Source: Halalkalibaculum roseum
GTDB taxonomy: Bacteria > Bacteroidota > Rhodothermia > Balneolales > Balneolaceae
Assembly: GCF_011059145.1 (NCBI RefSeq)
Contig: NZ_JAALLT010000003.1
Span: forward strand, 708,877-772,876
Reading direction: 5' to 3'
DNA: 64,000 nt
In this document: piece after piece, positions 9,292 to 18,969 of the stretch
Layout of the letters: each line of letters starts with the position of its first letter
Numbering within the stretch: the stretch's first letter is position 1
Notes under the pieces: generated by a model
The model's database searches: none
Seen by the model: the letters and a program-made list of their open reading frames with translations, nothing else
Told to the model about the DNA's origin: nothing
Translations under genes and position numbers: made by a program

Positions 9292-10968
9292 TTACATCAT
9301 GCCGCCCATTCCGCCCATGCCTCCCATGCCGCCTGGCATTCCGCCGCCGCCTGGCATGCCTTGACCTTCGTCGTCATCGTCGTCACCTTTAGAAGGCTTG
9401 TCAGAAACGATGGCTTCGGTGGTCAGCATAAGTCCGGCTACGGAAGCAGCGTTTTCAAGCGCTGTACGTGTAACTTTAGTCGGATCGATTACACCGGCTT
9501 TAATGAGATCTTCGAACTTCTCGGTACGTGCATTGTATCCAAAGGCGTCTTTGCCTTCTTTAACTTTCTGTACCACGATAGATCCTTCGGCACCGGCATT
9601 GTCGGCGATGCATCGAAGCGGAGCTTCAAGTGCTCGTCGAATTATGCTGAATCCAACTTCCTGATCAGGATTTTCACCTTTCAGGTCATCAAGGGAACGT
9701 TGGGCACGGAGCAGCGCAACGCCACCACCGGCTACGATTCCTTCTTCAACAGCAGCACGGGTTGCGTGCAATGCATCTTCAACGCGGGCTTTCTTCTCTT
9801 TCATTTCTACTTCAGAAGCTGCGCCAATATTCAGAACGGCAACACCGCCACTCAGCTTGGCAAGACGCTCCTGCAGTTTTTCACGGTCGTAATCAGAAGT
9901 GGTAGAATCAATCTGACCTTTGATCTGATTTACACGGGCTTTGATGTCATCATCTTTGCCTTGACCGCCCACTACAGTAGTAGTGTCTTTATCAATATTT
10001 ATGCGATCGGCTGTTCCCAGGTAATCCAGGGTAGCATTCTCAAGCTTATAGCCGCGCTCTTCAGAGATCACGGTACCGCCAGTCAGAATAGCAATGTCTT
10101 CAAGCATTGCTTTGCGACGATCTCCGAATCCAGGAGCTTTAACAGCAGCAATCTTGAGAGAACCGCGCAGTTTGTTAACAACCAGTGTTGCCAGTGCTTC
10201 GCCTTCAACATCTTCAGCGATGATCAGCAGCGGCTTGCCGGTTTGGATAACTTTTTCAAGAATAGGAAGAAGATCCTTCATATTGCTGATCTTCTTGTCG
10301 AAAATCAGAATGTAAGGCTCTTCCATTTCTGCGGTCATGTTCTCAGAATTGGTCACGAAGTAAGGTGACAGGTAACCGCGATCGAACTGCATACCTTCAA
10401 CAGTTTCAAGGTAGGTTTCTGTACCTTTTGCTTCTTCAACAGTAATCACACCGTCTTTACCAACTTTTTCCATAGCATCGGCAATCAGGTTACCGATTGC
10501 TTCATCGTTGTTGGCAGAGATAGTACCAATCTGAGCAATCTCTTTCTGGTCACTGATCTCTTTGCTCATCTTCTTGAGCTCCTTAACAATAGCTTCAACG
10601 GCAGTATCAATACCGCGCTTCAGCTCCATCGGATTTGCGCCGGCAGTAACATTCTTCAGACCGGTTTGAATGATGGATTGTGCCAGAACGGTAGCAGTAG
10701 TTGTTCCGTCACCGGCATTATCGCTGGTTTTAGAAGCAACTTCCTTAACCATTTGAGCTCCCATATTTTCTCGTTTGTTGGAAAGCTCAATTTCTTTGGC
10801 TACCGTGACACCGTCTTTGGTTACCGTCGGTGAGCCAAATGATTTTTCGATTACTACGTTGCGTCCGCGTGGACCCAAGGTAACTTTGACAGCATTTGCA
10901 AGCTTGTCAACGCCACGCTTAAGGGCATCGCGAGCTTCCATATCGTAATGAACTAATTTTGCACTCAT
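9292..10968 (-). CDS. groEL: 60-kDa chaperonin GroEL
   Basis: A 558-residue group I chaperonin subunit that forms the double-ring folding chamber with GroES. The sequence is canonical: [18 protein letters not shown] near the N-terminus, [13 protein letters not shown] for nucleotide binding, and a C-terminal GGM-rich tail ([17 protein letters not shown]), usual in bacteria. A short acidic run (GDDDDDEG) precedes the tail. It is the distal gene of a groES-groEL operon with a 52-base gap and an AGGAAA ribosome site before the ATG. No CIRCE-type inverted repeat was found upstream of groES, so HrcA control is not supported here. Expression is probably heat- and sigma-dependent. Confidence 0.99.
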   Translation of the reverse strand: MSAKLVHYDMEARDALKRGVDKLANAVKVTLGPRGRNVVIEKSFGSPTVTKDGVTVAKEIELSNKRENMGAQMVKEVASKTSDNAGDGTTTATVLAQSIIQTGLKNVTAGANPMELKRGIDTAVEAIVKELKKMSKEISDQKEIAQIGTISANNDEAIGNLIADAMEKVGKDGVITVEEAKGTETYLETVEGMQFDRGYLSPYFVTNSENMTAEMEEPYILIFDKKISNMKDLLPILEKVIQTGKPLLIIAEDVEGEALATLVVNKLRGSLKIAAVKAPGFGDRRKAMLEDIAILTGGTVISEERGYKLENATLDYLGTADRINIDKDTTTVVGGQGKDDDIKARVNQIKGQIDSTTSDYDREKLQERLAKLSGGVAVLNIGAASEVEMKEKKARVEDALHATRAAVEEGIVAGGGVALLRAQRSLDDLKGENPDQEVGFSIIRRALEAPLRCIADNAGAEGSIVVQKVKEGKDAFGYNARTEKFEDLIKAGVIDPTKVTRTALENAASVAGLMLTTEAIVSDKPSKGDDDDDEGQGMPGGGGMPGGMGGMGGMGGMM

Positions 10969-11020
10969 AGTTCTTTCCTAATTGTTTTTATTTATAATTA
11001 ATTTTTTCGTTGAGAATTGC

Positions 11021-11314
11021 TTAGCCAATAATTCCAAGAATGTCGGCTTCACGCATGATCAAGTATTCTTCACCATCCAGCGTGATTTCAGTGCCTGAAT
11101 ACTTACCGTAAAGCACCTTATCGCCTTCTTTAACCGACATGTCAATCTTGGTTCCGTTTTCAACTTTTCCCGGACCTGCAGCTACCACTTTTCCTTCCTG
11201 TGGTTTTTCTTTGGCAGTATCGGGAATTATGATGCCGGAGCTGGTTTTTTCTTCAGCAGGTTCCGGCTGCACCAAAACGCGATCGCTTAAAGGTTTTATT
11301 TTCGATTTAGCCAT
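11021..11314 (-). CDS. groES: 10-kDa co-chaperonin GroES
   Basis: A 97-residue lid of the GroEL chamber. The conserved [34 protein letters not shown] block contains the mobile loop. The C-terminal [15 protein letters not shown] is typical. A GGGAG ribosome site lies 8 bases before the ATG (11323-11327 on the plus strand). It is the first gene of the groES-groEL operon. About 270 bases separate it from the rsmA end; that stretch shows no CIRCE element. Confidence 0.98.
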   Translation of the reverse strand: MAKSKIKPLSDRVLVQPEPAEEKTSSGIIIPDTAKEKPQEGKVVAAGPGKVENGTKIDMSVKEGDKVLYGKYSGTEITLDGEEYLIMREADILGIIG

Positions 11315-11585
11315 AAGTATGACTCCCTAATTTTAGGTTAATAGTTGCTTGTTATGTTGTAGGTAATTTCTGATTCGGTAAAGCTCATCAAATGAGTAAA
11401 AACCAGAATGTAAAACTAAAGTTCTTGGAGGTTCAAATACCTCGTTCACTAAGGTTATGTATAGAGCAAGTACCGTACCAAACTTTGCGGCGAGGGATTA
11501 TTTATTTTCGTACCTGCTGTTAAAGGTAATGCGATAGGGGTAGGACATAATTTAAGTAGGGATCATTTCAGCTCCCTTTATTTTT

Positions 11586-12359
11586 TCAGGTCAAAATGCC
11601 ACTTTCTTCAAGACGTGCTGTCAACTTTTCATAAAGGTATGGCTCCCAAGCTTCCGGTCTCTTGTCAAAGTCGAAACCTTCAGGCAGGTCATCTTTATCG
11701 ATGATAGGTTTAAGTGCATTGCTCAATTTCTTTCTTCGCTGATTGAATGCAGTACGAACTACTGTTTTCAGATGAGCATCACTGCATTTCAAAGCACCGC
11801 GATCAAAGGTCAGCTTGACCACCGCACTTTCTACATTCGGCTGGGGATGGAAACAGTGTCGGGAAACCGGAAACAGAATTTCGGGAGTTGCCATCAGCTG
11901 GGTCTGAACACTGAGAATTCCGTAGTCTTTTGTTCTGATGTCAGACACTATCCGTTCTGCAACCTCTTTCTGCATCATCAGCAGTGCATCCGAAAGCAGA
12001 TCTCGTGATTCCAGCAGGGTAAAAAGAATCTGACTGGTAATATAATAAGGCAGGTTACCGACTACATGGGTCTTGTCTTTACCGATTGATAGATCATTCC
12101 AGTTCACTTCTAATACATCACTGTGATAAATTGGTAAATCAGGAAACTTCTCCTTCAACACTTTTATCGCCCGTTGATCCAGTTCAACAGCATGCACATC
12201 TGTAAAGTGTTCAAGTAATGCCTCAGTTAGAGCTCCGGTACCGGGACCGATTTCAATGACCCTGTGCCCTTCCCGGGCCGGAATGGAGGAGGCGATCTTT
12301 TCAATAATATTCGGGTCGGTTAAAAAGTGCTGGCCGAGACTCTTCTTTGGGCGAATCAT
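11586..12359 (-). CDS. rsmA: 16S rRNA dimethyladenosine transferase RsmA (KsgA)
   Basis: This enzyme dimethylates two adjacent adenines near the 3' end of 16S rRNA, a late step in 30S assembly. I start at 12359 (257 aa) because MIRPKKSLGQHFLTDP is the family N-terminus; 14 extra codons upstream have no family match. The SAM site is VIEIGPGTGALTEALLE, and the catalytic motif is NLPYYITS. The C-terminal domain (FNQRRKKLSNALK) matches the family. It is divergent from the alanine dehydrogenase gene, with 186 bases between starts. Confidence 0.96.
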   Translation of the reverse strand: MIRPKKSLGQHFLTDPNIIEKIASSIPAREGHRVIEIGPGTGALTEALLEHFTDVHAVELDQRAIKVLKEKFPDLPIYHSDVLEVNWNDLSIGKDKTHVVGNLPYYITSQILFTLLESRDLLSDALLMMQKEVAERIVSDIRTKDYGILSVQTQLMATPEILFPVSRHCFHPQPNVESAVVKLTFDRGALKCSDAHLKTVVRTAFNQRRKKLSNALKPIIDKDDLPEGFDFDKRPEAWEPYLYEKLTARLEESGILT

Positions 12360-12545
12360 TAAGTATATGTTTGCAGTCTGGAAATTATATATGAGAAGCA
12401 ATTGATAGTTCCATCAACATGGATAAATATCACAGTCTATATAGGCAGTTTTCAACATTTACAGAAATCTGTGATCCAATTTTGCTTGGCGAAACTTATT
12501 AATTTAAATTATTTAAAATGTTCATTAAACGTTCCTGAAAAATCT

Positions 12546-13760
12546 ATGGATATCAATCCACTGGAAACAGAGCAGATCGGGATTAAAACCCTGGAAAAGC
12601 GACTGATGAAATCCAAATCAAAGGTATCGCTTAAAATCGGTTTGCCCAAAGAGGTTTCCCATGACGAACGAAGAATATCGCTTACCCCCGGGGGCGTTTC
12701 TGTATTGAAGGGAAACGGTCATGAAGTATTCATAGAAAAAGGTGCCGGTGATGAAGCTAATTTTACGGACCAGGAATATGCTGATGCCGGGGCCGAAATT
12801 GCCTATGGAGTAACTGAGCTCTACAAAAAATCGGAGATGATTGTCAAAGTGGCTCCTCCTTCCGAGGAAGAATACGAGCTGCTTGAAAAAAATCACATTC
12901 TCCTCTCCGCCCTTCACCTGGGCAATACGACCGAAGACTTTATGGATATCCTCATCAGCAAATGCATTACAGCCATTGGCTATGAGTTTATACAGGGAGA
13001 AGATAAAGAGTTTCCGATTGTCAGGATGATGCACGAGATAACCGGATCAATGTCCGTTCAAATTGCCGCTCATTACCTTGAAAAAAGTGACGGCGGTCAA
13101 GGCATCATGCTCGGCGGTATCTCGGGAATACCTCCCGCAACCGTGGTAATACTCGGTGCCGGTATCACCGCAGAATATGCTGCGCGTACCGCATTGGGCT
13201 ATGGCGCCCAGGTTTTTGTCATGGATAATGACCTGGCCCGTCTCCGTCATCTCGAAAATGCGCTGGATCGACGTATCATAACCGCTACAGCGAATTACCA
13301 GTATCTCTCATCAGCTCTTCAATATGCCGATGTAGTCATTGGAGCTGCCATGTTCGAAGGCGAACGTGCCCCCGTCTGGGTGACCGACACTATGGTGGCC
13401 AATATGAAATCGGGCAGTGTGATTGTTGATACTGTTATTGACCAGGGAGGATGCATCGCAACCAGCAGAGCCACTACCCACTCAAATCCGGTATATAATA
13501 AGCACGATATTATTCACTACTGTGTGCCAAATATACCTTCAAATGTTGCCCGAACGGCTACCTATGCATTGAACAATGTGATTGTACCCTATCTGCTGGC
13601 CATCGGCGATGCCGGAGGTATCAGAGAGTGCCTGTGGTCCAATACCGCACTTCGTAATGGCACCTATGTTTACAAAAAGCATCTTACTAAAAAGTCCCTA
13701 TCCAATATTTTTGATATGCCGTATCGCGAAATAGAGATGTTGATTGCCAGTCAAATTTAA
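12546..13760 (+). CDS. ald: alanine dehydrogenase
   Basis: An NAD-dependent alanine dehydrogenase of the AlaDH/PNT family, converting L-alanine to pyruvate and ammonia. I start at the ATG at 12546 (404 aa); the frame is open to 12402 but those 48 residues do not look like the family. The N-terminal domain opens KIGLPKEVSHDERRISLTP. VKVAPP and LHLGN carry the substrate-binding lysine and histidine. The Rossmann segment is TVVILGAGITAEYAARTALGYGAQVFVMD. DQGGCIATSRATTHSNP and NIPSNVARTATYALNN are family blocks. Two small membrane-protein genes follow closely and may be co-transcribed. Confidence 0.92.
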   Translation: MDINPLETEQIGIKTLEKRLMKSKSKVSLKIGLPKEVSHDERRISLTPGGVSVLKGNGHEVFIEKGAGDEANFTDQEYADAGAEIAYGVTELYKKSEMIVKVAPPSEEEYELLEKNHILLSALHLGNTTEDFMDILISKCITAIGYEFIQGEDKEFPIVRMMHEITGSMSVQIAAHYLEKSDGGQGIMLGGISGIPPATVVILGAGITAEYAARTALGYGAQVFVMDNDLARLRHLENALDRRIITATANYQYLSSALQYADVVIGAAMFEGERAPVWVTDTMVANMKSGSVIVDTVIDQGGCIATSRATTHSNPVYNKHDIIHYCVPNIPSNVARTATYALNNVIVPYLLAIGDAGGIRECLWSNTALRNGTYVYKKHLTKKSLSNIFDMPYREIEMLIASQI

Positions 13761-13774
13761 TTAGTTACTCTCAT

Positions 13775-14155
13775 ATGCAACTCTCAAAGACCCTGGCTGT
13801 CGTTCTAGGCATTCTGACATTTCTGCCATTCATCGGTCTGGTGATTATGATAGCATTACTCATCTTTGAGATTGTGTTCCTTATATTTTCGGAATCACCT
13901 GTCAATCCCCTGCTCTATCTTTCCTACTTAAACTATTTAGTACCCATAATTTCAGGATATACCCTGCTATATTTGACGCTCGGCATATTCTATTTTGTCC
14001 ATATCATTCAGAATGGTTTCCTGGATACGGAGAAGAAAGTACTCTGGATCACTGTTTTAATTATACTTAACGGACTGGCAATGCCGTTCTACTGGTACCT
14101 ATACCTCTGGAAAAGTTCTAAAGATGTTGAGTCTATTAAAGCAAAAGCTTGGTGA
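13775..14155 (+). CDS. small integral membrane protein, unknown function
   Basis: A 126-residue, strongly hydrophobic protein that I do not recognise. Membrane segments are visible at about residues 5-38 (long enough for two passes), 50-75 and 88-110, with a charged C-terminal tail. It starts 14 bases after the alanine dehydrogenase stop, and its 3' end abuts the next membrane-protein gene. Co-transcription with ald is likely; a functional link is not shown. Confidence 0.7.
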   Translation: MQLSKTLAVVLGILTFLPFIGLVIMIALLIFEIVFLIFSESPVNPLLYLSYLNYLVPIISGYTLLYLTLGIFYFVHIIQNGFLDTEKKVLWITVLIILNGLAMPFYWYLYLWKSSKDVESIKAKAW

Positions 14156-14166
14156 CAATCAGTAAA

Positions 14167-14535
14167 ATGAACCGTGAACTGAATCCCAAAAACTATAAGC
14201 GAATCTGCCTGATTAACTGGCTTTTGACTGTCCCTTTGGTGGTTCTCTTTGCCGTTCCTTACCTGAGTATTGCCACATTTATAAATGCCAATATTGGAAT
14301 CAGCTATGCAGGAGCTTTGCTGTTCTCTTTTCCCTTCTGTCTCACAATTTTACACGGACATGTTACCATGGCTTTAGGATCCCTTCACCGGAATCATTAT
14401 TACGAATGGCTTGAAAAAAATACACTCAGTTACGGGTTATTTTTTCATCCCATGTTCACCAGCACCCGGTTTCGTCTGTTATTGCTGGTTAGCAGTATCT
14501 TTGTTTTATCCCTGGGTTGGGTGATTCAATATTAA
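14167..14535 (+). CDS. small integral membrane protein, unknown function
   Basis: A 122-residue protein from the ATG at 14167; an upstream TTG at 14149 in the same frame would overlap the previous gene. Three hydrophobic segments are visible at about residues 15-37, 44-68 and 102-120. His-rich connections (ILHGHVTMALGSLHRNHYYEW) could matter but match no motif I know. It directly follows another small membrane protein and may be translationally coupled to it. No function is assigned. Confidence 0.65.
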   Translation: MNRELNPKNYKRICLINWLLTVPLVVLFAVPYLSIATFINANIGISYAGALLFSFPFCLTILHGHVTMALGSLHRNHYYEWLEKNTLSYGLFFHPMFTSTRFRLLLLVSSIFVLSLGWVIQY

Positions 14536-14560
14536 ATCTGTGAGATCATTATTGATTCTC

Positions 14561-14586
14561 TAGGGGCGTAATATATTACGCCCCTA
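14561..14586. repeat. 26-base perfect palindrome between convergent genes
   Basis: The palindrome runs from TAGGGGCGTAATA to its exact reverse complement with no loop. There is no U-tract on either side. It resembles the short GGGGCG...CGCCCC palindromes dispersed in many genomes rather than a classical terminator. It lies between the membrane protein (+) and acs (-). Confidence 0.7.
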
Positions 14587-14597
14587 CCGTGCGATAT

Positions 14598-16496
14598 TTA
14601 ATACGCCTTTCCTTTTATGATATCCTCAACCACACTGGGATCCAGAAGCGTTGAAGTATCTCCCAAATCATCGGTATCCCCGGATGCTACTTTTCTGAGA
14701 ATACGACGCATGATTTTACCGGAACGGGTTTTTGGCAATCCGGTGGTGATTTGAAGCTTATCGGGTTTTGCTATGGGACTAATAATCTTAGAAACCAGGT
14801 CATTAATCTCTTTCTTGAAAGCCTCCGGATCTCCGATGCCATCGTCGCAGATTGCAAAGGCAAACACTCCTTCCCCTTTTACGTCATGAGGATAACCCAC
14901 AACGGCTGATTCTACCACCTTCGGATGCTCATCAATGGCATTCTCAATTTCAGCGGTACCCAGCCGGTGTCCCGATACATTTAGAACGTCATCAACACGT
15001 CCGGTGATGCGATAAAAACCGTCCTCATCTCTGCGACAGCCGTCACCGGTGAAGTAGTTACCCGGATACTTGGTAAAATAGGTTTCCTGATAGCGCTCCA
15101 TATCTCCCCAGATACCCCGTGTCATGCCGGGCCATGGGTGTTTGATCACCAGGTCACCCTGGGCTTCCGTATCCTTAATTTCATTGCCCTCATCGTCCAT
15201 TAACGCAGGTTGTATGCCGGGAAGTGGTAATGTTGCGTAGCCGGGTTTCGTCGGGGTGATACCGGCAAGAGGAGAAATCATAATTCCTCCCGTTTCCGTT
15301 TGCCACCAAGTATCAACAATCGGGCATTCCCCGTTTCCGATCTCCTCATCATACCAGTGCCACGCTTCTTCGTTGATTGGCTCACCAACCGTACCCAGTA
15401 CTTTTAGAGAACTCAGGTCGTATTTATCTACATACTCGATATCCTCCTTCATCAGTGCACGTATGGCTGTCGGAGCCGTGTAAAAATGGGTTACTTCATA
15501 CTTTTCACAAACCTCCCAGAACCTGCCCGGATCGGGATAGGTTGGCGTCCCTTCGAAAATGATTCCGGATACACCGTTGAGTAAAGGCCCGTATATAATA
15601 TAGGAGTGCCCGGTAATCCAGCCGGCATCAGCGGTACACCAGTAAACATCTTCTTCCTCAATCTGAAATACATTTCGTAAGCTGTAGCTGGTGTAAATCA
15701 TGTAGCCGCCACAGGTATGCACCTGTCCTTTGGGCTTGCCCGTTGAGCCGGATGTATATAAAATAAAGAGTGGATCCTCGGCATCCATTTCAACGGCTTC
15801 GTGCTTTTTGGAAGCATTTCTGATTAGCATATGCCACCACTCGTCGCGCCCTTCCACCCAGCTGATGTCCCTGTTCGTACGCTGGCAAACGATAACCTTT
15901 TCAACGGTCGGACAGCTCTCCAAGGCTTCATCAGAAATATCTTTCAGCGGAACGTGTTTATCTCCCCGGCGGAGTCCGTCATTGGTAATGAGCATCTTTG
16001 CATCACAATCCCGTATACGTTCGGCCAGAGACTGGGCTGAAAATCCGGCAAATACAATAGAGTGCACCGCACCTATCCTTGCGCATGCCAAAGTGGCAAT
16101 GGCCAGTTCGGGAGTCATCGCCATGTAGATGGCCACGCGATCTCCCTTTGTAATTCCTTTTTCTTCAAGCACATTGGCAAAACGACACACATCTTCATGG
16201 AGCTGCCGGTATGAAATCGTTCTGCGAAAGGAATCCGGGTGGTTGGGTTCAAAGATAAATGCTGTCTTATTTCCCATGGTATCCAGATGCCTGTCCAGGC
16301 AATTTTCAACAATATTTAACTTGCCGCCTTCAAACCATTTGACGTTGCCTTCTTCAAAACTACCGCTGTGAGTTTTATCCCAGTGCTTGCGCCAATAAAA
16401 CGTACCGGCATATTCCTCCCAGAATTTTTCAGGATCTTCGACACTGTTTTTGTATACCTCTTTATACTCGTCAAATGATTTTATATTCAGCCACAT
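14598..16496 (-). CDS. acs: acetyl-CoA synthetase (AMP-forming)
   Basis: A 632-residue enzyme converting acetate, CoA and ATP to acetyl-CoA, AMP and PPi. The adenylate motif is ILYTSGSTGKPKGQVHT; the core block is WWQTETGGIMISP; the hinge follows GDGCRRDEDGFYRITGRVDDVLNVSGHRLG. PKTRSGKIMRRILRK contains the catalytic lysine that is commonly acetylated. The N-terminal FWEEYAGTFYWRKHWDKT is family-typical. It lies upstream-to-downstream with the symporter and DUF4212 genes on the same strand, supporting use of imported acetate or related acids. Confidence 0.97.
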   Translation of the reverse strand: MWLNIKSFDEYKEVYKNSVEDPEKFWEEYAGTFYWRKHWDKTHSGSFEEGNVKWFEGGKLNIVENCLDRHLDTMGNKTAFIFEPNHPDSFRRTISYRQLHEDVCRFANVLEEKGITKGDRVAIYMAMTPELAIATLACARIGAVHSIVFAGFSAQSLAERIRDCDAKMLITNDGLRRGDKHVPLKDISDEALESCPTVEKVIVCQRTNRDISWVEGRDEWWHMLIRNASKKHEAVEMDAEDPLFILYTSGSTGKPKGQVHTCGGYMIYTSYSLRNVFQIEEEDVYWCTADAGWITGHSYIIYGPLLNGVSGIIFEGTPTYPDPGRFWEVCEKYEVTHFYTAPTAIRALMKEDIEYVDKYDLSSLKVLGTVGEPINEEAWHWYDEEIGNGECPIVDTWWQTETGGIMISPLAGITPTKPGYATLPLPGIQPALMDDEGNEIKDTEAQGDLVIKHPWPGMTRGIWGDMERYQETYFTKYPGNYFTGDGCRRDEDGFYRITGRVDDVLNVSGHRLGTAEIENAIDEHPKVVESAVVGYPHDVKGEGVFAFAICDDGIGDPEAFKKEINDLVSKIISPIAKPDKLQITTGLPKTRSGKIMRRILRKVASGDTDDLGDTSTLLDPSVVEDIIKGKAY

Positions 16497-16645
16497 AGGT
16501 ATTCCTTTTTGATGAGGTTATCATTAAATCGATATATATTGATCTGTTATGTTAATTAATTCAGATTTATAATCAAGTTTTAAATACTTCTTGTCGGGTA
16601 ATATTTATTTAGCAAGACCTAATAATGTAAAAGGTTATCATTTTC

Positions 16646-18325
16646 TTACTCTAATTTCCCGGGTGATCGTATATCTTCGACCATCTGCTGCACTTCTTCC
16701 GGCGGATCCATAGTCATTCGTGATATCAGGATCGAGAAGAAGAGATTTACAAACATCGCTACAGTCCCGAACCCTTCCGGTGAAATGCCAAACCACCAGT
16801 CTTCCTGCGTACCGCCCCCCAATAGTCCCAGCTTGTATTTTACCATGTAAAATAACATCAACACGATTCCAATAACCATACCGCTGATTGCACCCTGTCG
16901 ATTCATTCGTTTATCAAAAATACCTAGAATAATGGCAGGGAAAAATGATGCGGCCGCAAGTCCGAATGCAAGAGCCACTGTAGCTGCTACAAAACCAGGT
17001 GGATTAATGCCGAAATAACCGGCGACCAGAACAGCAAAACCTGCAGCCAGACGTGCCCACACCAATTCCCCTTTTTCAGATATATCCGGATTTATCTGTT
17101 TTTTAATCAAGTCATGAGAAATACTTGTAGATATTACAAGCAGCAAACCTGCAGCTGTTGAGAGAGCAGCTGCTAATCCCCCTGCCGCCACCAAAGCAAC
17201 AATCCAGTTTGGCAGATTGGCAATTTCCGGATTTGCCAAAACCATAATATCGCGATCGATATTCAGTTCATTTTGTTGTTCATCAGCAACATATTTTATT
17301 CGTCCGTCCTTGTTTTTATCTGTAAACGTAATCAAGCCGGTCTGTTCCCAATTACTGAACCACTCGGGTACATCTTCGTATTCTTCCGTTGAAACAGTTT
17401 CAATGAGATTAACGCGTGCGAAAGCAGCAATAGCAGGTGCCGTAGTATATAGAATAGCAATAAAAAGCAGAGCATAGCCAACGGATTTTCGAGCATCACG
17501 AACCCTGGGAACCGTAAAAAAGCGCACTATGACATGAGGAAGACCAGCCGTACCTACCATTAAAGCAAAGGTAATGGCAAATACGTCGATCATTGATTTT
17601 GAACCAGAGGTATATTCGGCAAAGCCCAACTCAAGATTAAGCTGGTTCAGTTTTTGTAATAAATAGGTCCCGGATCCATCAGCAAGAGTACTCCCGAATC
17701 CAATTTGAGGTAATACCACACCGGTCAGCTGAATTGAGATGAAAAAGGCCGGTACCATATAGGCAAAGATAAGAATGCAATACTGTGCAACCTGGGTATA
17801 GGTAATACCTTTCATCCCTCCCAGCACCGCGTAAAAAAAGACGATGGCCATTCCAATTAACACTCCCAGGTCAATAGGAACTTCCAGAAAACGAGCGAAA
17901 ACAACTCCAACGCCACGCATCTGTCCGGCAACATATGTGAAGGAAACTATTATTGCACAGATCACCGCAACGGTACGAGCCCAATTAGAGTAATACCGAT
18001 CTCCAATAAAATCCGGTACGGTAAATTTCCCAAACTTCCGGAGATAAGGTGCAAGCAGTAAAGCCAGCAATACATACCCACCGGTCCATCCCATTAGATA
18101 CACAGCCCCATCATACCCCATGAAGGCAATTAAACCCGCCATCGATATAAATGAAGCGGCAGACATCCAGTCGGCGGCTGTAGCCATTCCATTAGCCAGT
18201 GGCGAAACTCGACTTCCGGCAATATAAAAATCACTCGTTGACCCAACTTTCGACCAAAACGCAATTCCGATATACAAGGCGAAAGTTATACCGACTATAA
18301 TATAGGTCCATGTCTGAATATCCAT
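16646..18325 (-). CDS. sodium/solute symporter, VC_2705 (ActP-like) subfamily
   Basis: A 559-residue, about 13-pass membrane transporter of the SSS family. DFYIAGSRVSPLANGMATAADWMSAASF is the diagnostic N-terminal block. GGLAAALSTAAGLLLVISTSISHD is the conserved sodium-site helix. An extramembrane insertion at about residues 300-360 (FTDKNKDGRIKYVADEQQNEL) is usual for the subfamily that pairs with DUF4212. It likely imports acetate or another short organic acid with sodium. Its DUF4212 partner is encoded 160 bases upstream and acs follows downstream. Confidence 0.92.
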   Translation of the reverse strand: MDIQTWTYIIVGITFALYIGIAFWSKVGSTSDFYIAGSRVSPLANGMATAADWMSAASFISMAGLIAFMGYDGAVYLMGWTGGYVLLALLLAPYLRKFGKFTVPDFIGDRYYSNWARTVAVICAIIVSFTYVAGQMRGVGVVFARFLEVPIDLGVLIGMAIVFFYAVLGGMKGITYTQVAQYCILIFAYMVPAFFISIQLTGVVLPQIGFGSTLADGSGTYLLQKLNQLNLELGFAEYTSGSKSMIDVFAITFALMVGTAGLPHVIVRFFTVPRVRDARKSVGYALLFIAILYTTAPAIAAFARVNLIETVSTEEYEDVPEWFSNWEQTGLITFTDKNKDGRIKYVADEQQNELNIDRDIMVLANPEIANLPNWIVALVAAGGLAAALSTAAGLLLVISTSISHDLIKKQINPDISEKGELVWARLAAGFAVLVAGYFGINPPGFVAATVALAFGLAAASFFPAIILGIFDKRMNRQGAISGMVIGIVLMLFYMVKYKLGLLGGGTQEDWWFGISPEGFGTVAMFVNLFFSILISRMTMDPPEEVQQMVEDIRSPGKLE

Positions 18326-18485
18326 AAGCTATTTGTTGGATGTTATATCTGGAAGTATTACTTGGTCGGATATTTATTCCGAAAAATTTCAGTTAAAAAT
18401 GAATGAGCAGGTCCTCAAAGAAAGACCTACTCTTGACTGGCAACACGATTATTTGCAGTCTAGTAGTTATAAGCTCATTTGCTGA

Positions 18486-18743
18486 TTAATCTTCATGGAC
18501 ACCAAATTTTTTGTCAAGGCGATTCATCAGCCAGACATAGATGAAAATCAGAATTACAAACACATAGATGGACCCCTGTTGCGCAAACCAAAAACCCAGT
18601 TTAAAACCACCCATCTGTATTTGATTTAGCTCTTCCACTAAGAATATCCCGAAGACATAAGAGACCAGGAACCAGATACTCAGCAAGATGCCGACATACA
18701 TCAGGTTTTTATGCCAATACTCTTTTTTCGACTGTTTTTCCAT
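18486..18743 (-). CDS. DUF4212 small subunit of the sodium/solute symporter
   Basis: An 85-residue protein with two membrane segments (about 14-34 and 52-72). The opening KEYWHKNLMYVGILLSIWFLVSYV and the middle GFWFAQQGSIYVFVILIF are diagnostic of DUF4212, the small partner encoded next to VC_2705-type symporters. It is the first gene of the set DUF4212-symporter-acs on the minus strand. Its job is inferred to be stabilising or regulating the large transporter subunit. Confidence 0.92.
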   Translation of the reverse strand: MEKQSKKEYWHKNLMYVGILLSIWFLVSYVFGIFLVEELNQIQMGGFKLGFWFAQQGSIYVFVILIFIYVWLMNRLDKKFGVHED

Positions 18744-18969
18744 CCGGTGTTTATTTCGGTGTAATATTTATCCTATTTCATCTAAAATAAATTATCATGA
18801 TATGCAAGTGTATTCTAGATTATCAGATAACACCAAACAGAAGTGAGGTTATTCCTAAAATAATTTTGAATTCACTTAGCCTACGATTTAAAGTTCCCAA
18901 ATGATCTCTGACAATTTTCCGTTATACTCTCTTGTCAAATATGCGATGATATCAACCACAGCTTTTTAG

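Noticed and set aside
9361..10368. 335-aa ORF opposite groEL on the plus strand
   Set aside because: Antisense to a highly conserved gene, low-complexity composition, and no family features; open frames opposite groEL are common.
11315..11585. CIRCE element upstream of groES
   Set aside because: No TTAGCACTC/GAGTGCTAA pair is present; only a short CTCAT/ATGAG repeat near 11384-11396.
12402..12545. N-terminal extension of alanine dehydrogenase
   Set aside because: The 48 added residues are not like the family and cover the divergent promoter region of rsmA.
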